Positions 15,049-23,664 of a stretch of DNA of 64,000 nt are shown here, in pieces. Each line of letters opens with the position of its first letter. Positions within the stretch are counted from its first letter, which is position 1. Both the position numbers and the translations under genes were made by a program. The DNA is from Tepidiforma flava (GTDB taxonomy: Bacteria > Chloroflexota > Dehalococcoidia > Tepidiformales > Tepidiformaceae): assembly GCF_027594505.1 (NCBI RefSeq), contig NZ_CP115149.1, positions 1,403,126 through 1,467,125 of the forward strand, in the 5' to 3' direction. The notes below the pieces were generated by a model. That model had not been told where the DNA came from, ran no database searches, and saw nothing but the letters and a program-made list of their open reading frames with translations.

Positions 15049-17277
15049 ATGCCCGTCGACCAGGCCGCCCTCGATGCCGTCGCCCTCAGCCGCGAGGAGT
15101 ACGACCTCCTCGTCCAGCGCCTCGGCCGCGAGCCGAACGAGGTCGAACTCGGCATGTTCGGCTCCCTCTGGAGCGAGCACTGCGGCTACAAAAACAGCAA
15201 GCCCCTCCTCCGCCTCCTCCCCTCCAGCGGCGAACGCATCCTCACCAAAGTTGGCGCCGAAAACGCCGGCGCCATCGACATCGGCGACGGCCGCTGCGTC
15301 GTCATGAAGATCGAATCGCACAACCACCCGTCGGCCATCGAACCCTACCAGGGCGCCGCCACCGGCGTCGGCGGCATCGTGCGCGACATCTTCGCCATGG
15401 GCGCCTACCCCGTCGCCATCCTCGATTCGCTCCGCTTCGGCCCGCTCGACAACCCGCAGGACCGCTACCTCTTCCACGGCGTCGTCGCTGGCATCGGCGG
15501 CTACGGCAACTGCCTCGGCATCCCCACCGTCGGCGGCGAAGTTTTCTTCGCCCCCGCCTACGCCGGCACGCCGCTCGTCAACGCCATGTGCGTCGGCATC
15601 GCCGAAATCGACAAGCTCCTCAGCGCCCGCGCCCAGGGCGAAGGCAACGTCCTCCTCCTCGTCGGTGCCGATACCGGCCGCGACGGCATCCACGGCGCCA
15701 GCGGCCTCGCCTCCCGCACCGACCCCGAGGCCCGCTTCGAAGAGATGCGCCCCGCCGTCCAGGTCGGCAACCCCTTCCTCGAAAAGCTCCTCATGGAGGC
15801 CTGCTACGAACTCGCCTCCCAGCACCGCGACTGGGTCGTCGGCCTCCAGGACCTCGGCGCCGCCGGCCTCACCTCCTCCGTCGTCGAATGCTGCGCGAAG
15901 GGCGGCTCCGGCGCCATCCTCGACCTCGAAAACGTCCCCCGCCGCGAGCAGGGCATGACGCCCTACGAGGTCATGCTCTCTGAAAGCCAGGAGCGCATGC
16001 TCGTCATCGCGAAGAAGGAGCACGTCGCCGAGGTCACCGCTCTCTTCGAGCGCTGGGAGCTCCACTGCGCCCCCATCGGCGTCGTCACTGCCGGCCGCGA
16101 CGTCGTCGTCCGCGAGCACGGCGTCGAAGTCGCCCGCGTCCCCGTCGACATCGCCACAGACCCGCCCCAGTACCGCCGCGACGGCGTCCGCCCTGCCGAG
16201 CTCGCCGAGCTGAACGCCTTCGACCCGGGCACCCTGCCCGACCTCGCGCCGGCGGACGCCGCGCCCGCCCTCCTGCGGATGCTCGCCCGCCCCAACATCG
16301 CCTCCAAGCGCGGCGTCTTCCGCCAGTACGACCACCAGGTGCTCGCCAACACGGTCGTCCCGCCCGGCGGCGACGCCGCCGTCCTCCGGGTCCCCGGCAC
16401 CACCCGCGGCATCGCCGTCTCGACTGACTGCAACGCCCGCCTCGTCTACCTCGATCCCTACACCGGCGGCGCCATCGCCGTCGCCGAGGCCGCCCGCAAC
16501 GTCGTCTGCACCGGCGCCGCGCCCGTCGCCGTCACCGACTGCCTCAATTTCGGCAACCCCGAGCGCCCGGATGTCTACTACACGCTCGAACAGGCCATCC
16601 GCGGCATCGCCGAAGCCTGCCTCCAGCTCGGCACCCCGGTCGTCAGCGGCAACGTCAGCCTCTACAACGAAGCCGGCGGCCGCCCGGTCTACCCCACGCC
16701 GATCATCGGCATGCTCGGCCTCCTCGAGGACGTCAGCCACCACCTCCGCGCCGGGTTCGAAGGCCCCGATTGCCAGGTCGTCCTCCTCGGCGCCGGCCTC
16801 GAACAGCCGGCCGCCGCCCTCGGCGGCTCCGAATACCTCGAAGCCGAGCACGGCCGCGTCGCCGGCATGCCCGCCATCGACCTCGCACTCGAACAGCGCC
16901 TCCACCAGCTCGTCCTCCGCGCCCACGCCGAAGGCCTCCTCCTCAGCGCGCACGACTGCTCCGAAGGCGGCCTCGCCGTCGCCCTCGCCGAGGGCTGCAT
17001 CCTCGGCGGCTGGGGCCTCGACGGCGTCCGCGACCTCCCCGGCCGGCTCGATGCCGCCCTCTTCGGCGAAGCCCAGTCCCGCATCGTCGTCACCATCGCC
17101 GCCGACGTCTTCCGGCAGGGCGGCGGCCTCGCCCGCCTGCGCGACCTCGGCGAAGAGCTCGGCGTCCCGGTCACCTTCCTCGGCCGCACCACCCGCGAGC
17201 CCCGCTTCCGCTTCGGCCCGGTCGACCTCCCGGTCGACGAGCTCCGCCGCGCCTACGAAGCCCTCCTCGACGCCTGA
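15049..17277 (+). CDS. purL: Phosphoribosylformylglycinamidine synthase, synthetase subunit
   Basis: A 742-residue PurL of the small type that works with separate PurQ and PurS. Landmarks are LGMFGSLWSEHCGYKNSK near the N-terminus, MKIESHNHPSAIEPYQGAATGVGG, the GLQDLGAAGLTSSVVE segment and the second-half NVVCTGAAPVAVTDCLNFGNPE. It uses ATP and ammonia channelled from PurQ to convert FGAR to FGAM. Translation appears leaderless. Confidence 0.96.
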   Translation: MPVDQAALDAVALSREEYDLLVQRLGREPNEVELGMFGSLWSEHCGYKNSKPLLRLLPSSGERILTKVGAENAGAIDIGDGRCVVMKIESHNHPSAIEPYQGAATGVGGIVRDIFAMGAYPVAILDSLRFGPLDNPQDRYLFHGVVAGIGGYGNCLGIPTVGGEVFFAPAYAGTPLVNAMCVGIAEIDKLLSARAQGEGNVLLLVGADTGRDGIHGASGLASRTDPEARFEEMRPAVQVGNPFLEKLLMEACYELASQHRDWVVGLQDLGAAGLTSSVVECCAKGGSGAILDLENVPRREQGMTPYEVMLSESQERMLVIAKKEHVAEVTALFERWELHCAPIGVVTAGRDVVVREHGVEVARVPVDIATDPPQYRRDGVRPAELAELNAFDPGTLPDLAPADAAPALLRMLARPNIASKRGVFRQYDHQVLANTVVPPGGDAAVLRVPGTTRGIAVSTDCNARLVYLDPYTGGAIAVAEAARNVVCTGAAPVAVTDCLNFGNPERPDVYYTLEQAIRGIAEACLQLGTPVVSGNVSLYNEAGGRPVYPTPIIGMLGLLEDVSHHLRAGFEGPDCQVVLLGAGLEQPAAALGGSEYLEAEHGRVAGMPAIDLALEQRLHQLVLRAHAEGLLLSAHDCSEGGLAVALAEGCILGGWGLDGVRDLPGRLDAALFGEAQSRIVVTIAADVFRQGGGLARLRDLGEELGVPVTFLGRTTREPRFRFGPVDLPVDELRRAYEALLDA

Positions 17278-17300
17278 CCCTTCCGTTCCCGCCGTTGCGC

Positions 17301-17306
17301 TATGCT
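17301..17306 (+). promoter_or_regulatory. Leaderless -10 box of the site-2 protease gene
   Basis: TATGCT followed by seven bases and the ATG at 17314. The spacing favours 17314 over the in-frame ATG at 17302, which overlaps the box. Confidence 0.5.
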
Positions 17307-17313
17307 AGGCGCC

Positions 17314-18486
17314 ATGTTCGGAGGCTCCTTCCGCGTCGCCCGCCTCTTCGGCATCGACATCGAAATCCACCCCTCCTGGCTCCTCATCATCGCCTTCCTC
17401 TCCTACTCCCTCTCCGAAGGGCTCTTCCCGGCCCGTTACAACGACTGGAGCACCGGCACCTACTGGGCCGTCGGCACCGCCTCCGCCTTCCTCCTCTTCT
17501 TCACCGTCCTCCTGCACGAACTCGCGCACGCCCTCGTCGCGAAGCGGCGCGGCCTCCCCGTGCCGCGCATCACGCTGTTCATCTTCGGCGGCGTCTCCCA
17601 CCTCGCGCGCCAGCCATCCTCCGCCGGCGAAGAGTTCCAGATTGCGGCTGCGGGGCCGGCCACCAGCTTCGTCATCGCCGCCCTCACGGGCGCTGCCGGC
17701 CTCCTCCTCGGTTCGCTGAACCAGCAGCTCGAAGCCATCCTCTTCTACCTCGCCGCCGTCAACGCCCTCCTCGGCGTCTTCAACATGCTGCCCGGCTTCC
17801 CCCTCGATGGAGGCCGCGTCCTCCGCTCCATCGCCTGGAAGCGCTCCGGCAGCTTCCGCAAGGCGACCCGCACCGCCGCCGGCGTCGGCGAACTGTTCGG
17901 CTACACCCTGCTCGGCATCGGTTTCTTCATCCTCCTCGGCGGCTTCCTCCTCGATGGCCTCTGGCTCATGTTCATCGGCTGGTTCCTCCTCGGCGCCGCC
18001 CGCGGCGAAGCCTCCAACCTCCAGCTCGAAGGCGTCCTCCGCCGCCTCACCGCGCGCGACCTCATGCGCACCGACTTCCCGACCGTCGTCCCCGGCATGC
18101 CCCTCTCCGCCGTCGTCGACGACTACATGGTCGGCCACGGCGAACGCGCCGTGATGGTCGCCAACGGCGGCGCCGTCCTCGGCATCCTCACCGTCAGCGA
18201 CGTCCGCCGCGTCCCCCGCGCCGAGTGGGCGCACACCCCCGCCCAGGCCGTCATGACCCCGCGCGAGCGGGTCATCACCGTCGAGGCGTCCACCCCGGCC
18301 GTCGAAATCCTCACCATGCTCGGCGAAAAAGCGCTCAACCAGGTGCCCGTCCTCGAAGACGGCCGCATGGTGGGCCTCGTCACCCGCCGCGAAATCCTCG
18401 AGCGGCTCCAGCTCGCCGAATCCCTCGGCGAAAACAACCCCGCCGTCGACGAAGAACGGCCCGCCGCCCCCACCGCCATCCCCTGA
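17314..18486 (+). CDS. Site-2 protease family protein with two CBS domains
   Basis: A 390-residue intramembrane zinc metalloprotease of the SpoIVFB/S2P family. The zinc-binding HELAH is in LLHELAHALVAKRRG. The second metal motif NMLPGFPLDGGRVLRS carries the conserved Asp. About six membrane helices occupy the first 230 residues. Two CBS domains follow (about 245-375), which commonly bind adenosyl ligands and regulate activity. The substrate is unknown; a regulated membrane-bound factor is plausible. The start at 17314 follows the leaderless box. Confidence 0.9.
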   Translation: MFGGSFRVARLFGIDIEIHPSWLLIIAFLSYSLSEGLFPARYNDWSTGTYWAVGTASAFLLFFTVLLHELAHALVAKRRGLPVPRITLFIFGGVSHLARQPSSAGEEFQIAAAGPATSFVIAALTGAAGLLLGSLNQQLEAILFYLAAVNALLGVFNMLPGFPLDGGRVLRSIAWKRSGSFRKATRTAAGVGELFGYTLLGIGFFILLGGFLLDGLWLMFIGWFLLGAARGEASNLQLEGVLRRLTARDLMRTDFPTVVPGMPLSAVVDDYMVGHGERAVMVANGGAVLGILTVSDVRRVPRAEWAHTPAQAVMTPRERVITVEASTPAVEILTMLGEKALNQVPVLEDGRMVGLVTRREILERLQLAESLGENNPAVDEERPAAPTAIP

Positions 18487-18508
18487 GGCCGCCGGCCCGG
18501 CCCCGCGC

Positions 18509-19660
18509 CTACTTCCCCGCGGCCAGCGGCCGACGCGCCCACTCCTCCCAGAGCGGCCACGCCTGCTTGTTCGAGCCGTCCGCCCGGCGCAGGCCGATAT
18601 CCCGGAAGGCCACCGCCGGCCCCGTCGTCGCGAACGCCGGGTCCAGCGGCGCGAACCACACCACCCCCGTGAACCCGAGCTGCTCCGCCTCCGTCAGCAG
18701 CCGCTGCAGGTAGGCCCGCTGTTCCGCCTCCGTGCCCACCGCTTCGCGCCCCTCCACCGGCGCCGAGGGGTAGCCCGTCTCCGCGATGAGGATCTCGCCG
18801 TCCCACCGGTTCCGCAGCTGCCGGTAATAATCCTCCCGGATGTCGGCCACGCTCCGCACCTCGCCGAGGAACGGGTAGGTGCTGATCGCCAGCGCGTCCA
18901 TCTTCCCCCGGAACCGCTCCAGCAGCTCCCACCGCGGCGGGTGCACCTGCCCGAACGTCCCCTCCAGGTCCTCCAGCTGCCAGGTCGGGAACACCTTCGT
19001 CTCCGGGCTGTTCCCCTTCACCACCGCGTACGCCTCCTGGTAGAGCGAGACGAAGGCCTCGAACTGCTCTGGCGCGCGCTCGTAGATCATGTTCACTTCC
19101 ACCCCGAGCGCCATGTAGGCCGGCCGGTAGTTCTTCGCCACATACGCCGCGTAGGCCACGAACGCCGCGCGCACGCCCGGGTCCGTGAAGCCCGCCTGCA
19201 CGTCCACCGAGGGCGGCAGGTTCGCCAGCCGGCTTCGCTGCACCGCCCCGTCCGTCGGGTCGATCGCGAAGTACAGCTTCAGGTTGCCATACTGCTTCAG
19301 GAGCGCCGTCTCCAGCCGCGTCGTCTCGGCCGTCTCCTGCGAGATATTCCCGCCGGGCAGGAAATCGGCCCACGGCGGCGTCCGCTGGATGAGGATGAGG
19401 TCCGCGTACTGCGCCGCCGTCGCGAACGCCTGGATGTACGCCGCGCTCGTCAGCTCCGGCGGCAGCGAGCTGAAGCCCAGCAGCAGCGAGCGCGGCTCGC
19501 CCGCCGGCTCCGGCCGCTCCACTGCCGGCCCCGGCCCCGCCGGCGCGGTCTCCCCGCTGCCGTTCCCGCCGCTGCCGCCGCAGCCGGTCAAGACCAGGGC
19601 AGCTGCGACGGCCGCCGCTGCTACAATCCACCCGGCGGGGAACCACGAGGAGCGGCGCAT
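18509..19660 (-). CDS. Lipoprotein with a glycoside hydrolase-like TIM barrel
   Basis: A 383-residue protein with a lipoprotein signal: basic MRRSS, a hydrophobic stretch and the lipobox LVLTGCGG. The body has the look of a glycosidase barrel related to GH53-type enzymes: MALGVEVNMIYER carries a possible acid/base Glu, ALAISTYPF follows, and ILIAETGYPSAP supplies a candidate nucleophile Glu. It would act on the outer face. Its ATG overlaps the ATG of the divergent penicillin-binding protein in the tetranucleotide CATG, so the two genes overlap head to head by two bases. In-frame ATGs further upstream would overlap more and give no better signal. Confidence 0.78.
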   Translation of the reverse strand: MRRSSWFPAGWIVAAAAVAAALVLTGCGGSGGNGSGETAPAGPGPAVERPEPAGEPRSLLLGFSSLPPELTSAAYIQAFATAAQYADLILIQRTPPWADFLPGGNISQETAETTRLETALLKQYGNLKLYFAIDPTDGAVQRSRLANLPPSVDVQAGFTDPGVRAAFVAYAAYVAKNYRPAYMALGVEVNMIYERAPEQFEAFVSLYQEAYAVVKGNSPETKVFPTWQLEDLEGTFGQVHPPRWELLERFRGKMDALAISTYPFLGEVRSVADIREDYYRQLRNRWDGEILIAETGYPSAPVEGREAVGTEAEQRAYLQRLLTEAEQLGFTGVVWFAPLDPAFATTGPAVAFRDIGLRRADGSNKQAWPLWEEWARRPLAAGK

Positions 19661-21692
19661 GCCCGTGCGCGCAGCCTTCATCGCAGCCATCATCATCGGC
19701 CTCCTCGCTGGCGGCGCCGTCGCCGGCGCGCGCCTCCTCGCATCCCGCGGCGGCCCCGGCGAGGCTGCCGCCGAACCCGAGCCCGGCTCGCCCGCCGCTG
19801 CCGCCGCCGAGTTCGCCGCCGCCTGGAGCGCCGGCGATTACCAGGCTCTCTACCTGCTCCTCTCCCCGGCTTCCCAGCGCGCCTACGCCTTCGAAGCCTT
19901 CGCCGATGCCTACCGCACCTTCGAAGAGCAGCTCACCGTCACCGGCACCGCCGTCCGCGTCGCCGCTGTCGACGGCGCCAGCGCCCGCCTCGACGTGCGC
20001 CTCGATACAGCCTATTTCGGCACCCTCGAATACTCCACCGACCTCGAGCTCGTCCCTGCACCGGCCCGTTACCTAGCCGCCTGGGACCCCTCCGCCATCC
20101 ATCCCCGCATGGCCGGCGGCTACACCTTCAACTCCATCATCCAGCGCCCGGTCCGCGGCACCATCTACGACCGCAACGGCATCGAACTCGCCGTCACCCG
20201 CGATATCCGCCACGTCGGCCTCAACCGCAGCGTCATCACCGACCGGGCCGCCCTCGAAGCCGCCCTCCTCCAGTTCGGCTTCACCCGCGAGCAGGTCGAT
20301 GCCGCCTTCGCCTCCCCCGCGCCCCTCAACCACCGCGTCCGCGTCGGCCCCATCCCGGAGGACAAAGTCGAACTCGCCAACCAGCTCCTCCGCCCCTTCC
20401 AGGGCATCGTCATCTACGTCGAATCCCAGCGCGTCCACCCCCTCGGCCCGGCCGCCGCCCACGTCGTCGGCTACACCCGCGAATACACCGCCGAGGAGCT
20501 CGCCGCCCGCAAAGGCCAGGGCTACCGCCCCGGCGACCGCACCGGCGCGGTCGGCCTCGAAGCCCTCCTCGATGACCGCCTCGCCGGCGCCATCGGCGCC
20601 GAACTCCGCCTCATCGCCCCCGACGGCGCCGTCGCCGAGGTGCTCATCTCCCGCCCCTTCCGCCAGGGCGAGGATATCCGCACCACCCTCGACGCGCCGA
20701 CCCTCCAGCGCGCCTACGAGCGGCTCGGCGGCCGCGCCGGCGCCGCCGTCGTCATCGACCCCGCCACGAACGACATCCTCGCCCTCGTCAGCTCCCCCTC
20801 GTTCGACCCGGACGCCTTCGAACGCGGCGATGCCGCCGCCCTCGCCGCCATCACCGCCGCCCCCGGCGCACCGCTCGCCAACCGCGCGGCGTCCGGCCTC
20901 TACGCCCCGGGCTCCACCTTCAAGCTCATCACCGGGGCGGCCGGCATGGTCTACCTCGGCCTCACGCCGACCGACCGGCTCGAATGCGGCGCCGCCTGGT
21001 ACGGCGTCGACCCGCCCCGCCGCAACTGGGAGGGCGCGCAGGGCATGCTCACCATCGCCGAGGCGCTCATGCGCTCCTGCAACCCGGTCTTCTACGAAAT
21101 CGGCCTCCGCCTCTACGAAAACTTCGATGACGCCCTCGCCGGGATGGCCCGCCAGTTCGGCCTCGGCGCGCCGACTGGCACCGTTGGCGTGGTCGAAGAA
21201 GCCGGCCTCGTGCCCGATGCCGCCTGGAAGCGCCGCGCAACGGGCCAGCCCTGGTATCCCGGCGACGAAGTGAACCTCAGCATCGGCCAGGGCGACCTCC
21301 AGGTCACCCCGCTCCAGCTCGCCAACGCCTACAGCACCTTCGTCACCGGCCAGCTGCGCACGCCACGGCTCCTCGCCGGGGCCGAGGCCATCGTGCGCGG
21401 CACGCTGCCCCTCACGCCCGAGCAGCACGCCCACCTCCAGCGCGGCCTCGAACTCGTCACCGGCCCCTCCGGCACGGCCTCCGCCGCCTTCGCGCTCGCC
21501 GGCTACACGAACTTCGCCGGCAAATCCGGCACCGCGGAGGACGCGAACCAGCAATCCCACGCCCTCTTCGTCGCCATGACGCCCGCCCGCCAGCCGCGCG
21601 CCATCGCCGCCGTCGTCCTCGATGACGGCAAATCCGGATCCATCGAGGCCGGCCCCATCGCGCGCGACATCCTGCTCGCCGCCGTCCGCTGA
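19659..21692 (+). CDS. Penicillin-binding protein with NTF2-like domain (class B transpeptidase)
   Basis: A 677-residue peptidoglycan transpeptidase. It has a single N-terminal membrane anchor, an NTF2/MecA_N-like domain (about residues 48-135), a PBP dimerisation domain with RGTIYDRNGIELA (about 166-178), and the catalytic domain (about 355-677). The three catalytic motifs are visible: GSTFK (S419, K422), SCN in MRSCNPVFYE, and KSGTA. It cross-links cell-wall peptides outside the membrane. GAGGAG lies six bases before the ATG, and a TACAAT (19622-19627) inside the divergent gene could be its -10 box. Confidence 0.93.
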   Translation: MPVRAAFIAAIIIGLLAGGAVAGARLLASRGGPGEAAAEPEPGSPAAAAAEFAAAWSAGDYQALYLLLSPASQRAYAFEAFADAYRTFEEQLTVTGTAVRVAAVDGASARLDVRLDTAYFGTLEYSTDLELVPAPARYLAAWDPSAIHPRMAGGYTFNSIIQRPVRGTIYDRNGIELAVTRDIRHVGLNRSVITDRAALEAALLQFGFTREQVDAAFASPAPLNHRVRVGPIPEDKVELANQLLRPFQGIVIYVESQRVHPLGPAAAHVVGYTREYTAEELAARKGQGYRPGDRTGAVGLEALLDDRLAGAIGAELRLIAPDGAVAEVLISRPFRQGEDIRTTLDAPTLQRAYERLGGRAGAAVVIDPATNDILALVSSPSFDPDAFERGDAAALAAITAAPGAPLANRAASGLYAPGSTFKLITGAAGMVYLGLTPTDRLECGAAWYGVDPPRRNWEGAQGMLTIAEALMRSCNPVFYEIGLRLYENFDDALAGMARQFGLGAPTGTVGVVEEAGLVPDAAWKRRATGQPWYPGDEVNLSIGQGDLQVTPLQLANAYSTFVTGQLRTPRLLAGAEAIVRGTLPLTPEQHAHLQRGLELVTGPSGTASAAFALAGYTNFAGKSGTAEDANQQSHALFVAMTPARQPRAIAAVVLDDGKSGSIEAGPIARDILLAAVR

Positions 21693-21696
21693 GGAG

Positions 21697-22464
21697 TCAG
21701 CGGCCCCGCCACTGCGGCTCCCGCCGCTCGCGCGCCGCAGCCATCCCCTCCCGCGCGTCCTCCGTCGCCTGCGCCACCCGCCGCATCGTCTCGCCGAACC
21801 GGATCGCCTCCACCCACGGCATCTGCTGGCCGCGCCAGGCAACCTCCTTGGTTGCCCGCACTGCCAGCGGCGCCGACTTCAGCAGCCGGTCGGCCAGCGC
21901 CCGCGCCTCGTCCATCAGCCGCTCGTGCGGCACCACCTTCCACACGAGTCCCATCTCCTTCGCCCGCTGCGCATCCACCCGCTCGCCGATGAGCAGGAGC
22001 TCCATCGCATGCTGCCAGCCGACGCGCTGCGGCATCCGCACCGCCCCCTGGATGGTCGGCACCCCGAGCCGCACCTCCGGGAAGCCGAACTCCGCCCGCT
22101 CGCTCGCGATGACGAAGTCGCACGCGGCCACCAGCGTGCAGGCGAAGCCGAGGCAGTAGCCGTTCACCGCCGCGATGACGGGCTTCCACACCTCCAGCCC
22201 GTTCTCCAGCGAAGTCAGGCTCGGCGTCTCCCAGTGGGTCGCTCCCCGCGGCGGCGCGCTCCCGCGCAGGTCCGCCCCCGCGCTGAACGCCCGGCCCGCG
22301 CCGGTCACGATGGCGACCCACGCCTCCTCATCGTCCCGGAACCGCGCCCACGCCGCATCGAGGTCCGCGCGCAGCTCCGCATTGATGGCGTTCAGCGCCT
22401 CCGGCCGGTTGTACGTGATGATTGCCACCCGGCCGTCCCGTTCGTAGAGCACCGTGCCCGGCAT
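21697..22464 (-). CDS. Enoyl-CoA hydratase/isomerase family protein
   Basis: A 255-residue crotonase. The first oxyanion segment is AFSAGADLRG; the second is NGYCLGFACTLVAACDFVIASE. The residue pair around FPEVRLGV contains the usual catalytic Glu position. It probably acts on acyl-CoA in beta-oxidation or a degradation pathway, consistent with the acyl-CoA synthetase and EtfD-like genes elsewhere. The ATG giving MPGTVLYERDG is chosen; longer in-frame extension is GC-rich low-complexity sequence. Confidence 0.9.
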   Translation of the reverse strand: MPGTVLYERDGRVAIITYNRPEALNAINAELRADLDAAWARFRDDEEAWVAIVTGAGRAFSAGADLRGSAPPRGATHWETPSLTSLENGLEVWKPVIAAVNGYCLGFACTLVAACDFVIASERAEFGFPEVRLGVPTIQGAVRMPQRVGWQHAMELLLIGERVDAQRAKEMGLVWKVVPHERLMDEARALADRLLKSAPLAVRATKEVAWRGQQMPWVEAIRFGETMRRVAQATEDAREGMAAARERREPQWRGR

Positions 22465-22529
22465 CGCAGCACCTCCCGCGCAGGAATCCGCGCCGGAGTC
22501 TACCCCCGCCGGGCCCCGCCCGCGCGCCG

Positions 22530-23567
22530 CTACTTCAGCGTCACGTTCGCGTACAGGTCCTCGTACGTCCCGTCCCGGTACGTTCGCGTGATGTCGACCC
22601 GCACCGTATCGCCCGGCTTCCGCGACCGCAGCACATCGCAGAACTCGCCGACCGTCTCGACCCACACGTTATCGACGTAGTAGACGAGGTCCGAATAGCC
22701 GAGCCCCGCCTGGTCGGCCGGGCTGCCGGCGTCGACGCCGGTGATGACGAGCCCGTCGATATAGGCCAGCTGGATGCCCAGCTCCTGCGCCAGTCCCCGG
22801 TAGTTCTGCTCGAGCCGCACGCCGATGTAGTTCAGGTTCTTCCCGGCTTTCAGCTTGTCGGCGACGAACTTCGCTTCGTTTACCGCAATGGCGTAGTTCT
22901 GCGCCTGCTTGCCGCGGAATCCGAGCGTGTTGATGCCGATCACCTCGCCCCGGTTGTTCACCAGCGGCCCGCCGCTGTTGCCCGGGTTGATCGCCGCGTC
23001 CGTCTGGATGAGGTCGTTCAGCCCGTCGAACGTGTCGTGCACCTTGCTCACGATGCCGCGCGTCACGGTCAGCTTGGTCGAACCCTGGTCGGTGAACGTG
23101 CCGGGGTAGCCGAGTGCCACCACCTCCTCGCCCGGTTCCACCTTGTCGCTGTCCCCGATCGGCGCCGGGGTGAAGTTCCCCCGGTCCACTTCGAGCAGCG
23201 CCACGTCGTCGCAGGGGCTCAGCGCCACCACCTTCGCGCTCAGTTCGCGCCCGTCCTTCGGGTCGACCACCTTGATGGCCCCCGCGCCGAGCACCACGTG
23301 CGCGTTCGTCAGGATGTGCCGGCCGTCCTCCCAGACGACACCCGAGCCGCCGCCCACCCCCTCGGGGTAGGTGGCCCGGATGCGGACCACAGACGTCGAA
23401 AGCTTCTCGACGATTTGCTGGGGTGTCAGCGTCGCGATGACCGCGGGCGTCGCCGCCGAGGTGGCTGCCGATGTCGGTGTCGGATCTTCGTTGCTGTCCC
23501 CGCCGCCGCAGGCCGCCGTCGCGAGCGCGGCCGCCGCCAGCAGGGCAACGAGCAGGCGTCCGCGCAT
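22530..23567 (-). CDS. HtrA/DegP-like trypsin-type serine protease lipoprotein with PDZ domain
   Basis: A 345-residue exported protein with a lipobox (ALATAACGGG) at the N-terminus. The trypsin-like catalytic triad is visible: His in LTNAHVV, Asp in CDDVALLEV, and Ser in NPGNSGGPLV. A C-terminal PDZ domain follows, with VDAGSPADQAGLGYSD. It is an envelope quality-control protease. It is upstream of the enoyl-CoA hydratase gene on the same strand, 65 bp apart, but a functional link is not evident. Confidence 0.94.
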   Translation of the reverse strand: MRGRLLVALLAAAALATAACGGGDSNEDPTPTSAATSAATPAVIATLTPQQIVEKLSTSVVRIRATYPEGVGGGSGVVWEDGRHILTNAHVVLGAGAIKVVDPKDGRELSAKVVALSPCDDVALLEVDRGNFTPAPIGDSDKVEPGEEVVALGYPGTFTDQGSTKLTVTRGIVSKVHDTFDGLNDLIQTDAAINPGNSGGPLVNNRGEVIGINTLGFRGKQAQNYAIAVNEAKFVADKLKAGKNLNYIGVRLEQNYRGLAQELGIQLAYIDGLVITGVDAGSPADQAGLGYSDLVYYVDNVWVETVGEFCDVLRSRKPGDTVRVDITRTYRDGTYEDLYANVTLK

Positions 23568-23664
23568 GTGCTCAATCCCCCGTTGAGGTAATTCGGGGAA
23601 GTCTACGCCACCCGCTGCCGCGCCGCGATAGCCGCCATCGCAGCGAGTCCCGCCTTCACCTCCG

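Noticed and set aside
13560-17277. A purS gene beside purQ and purL
   Set aside because: No frame of about 80 residues with PurS features occurs here; it is probably elsewhere.
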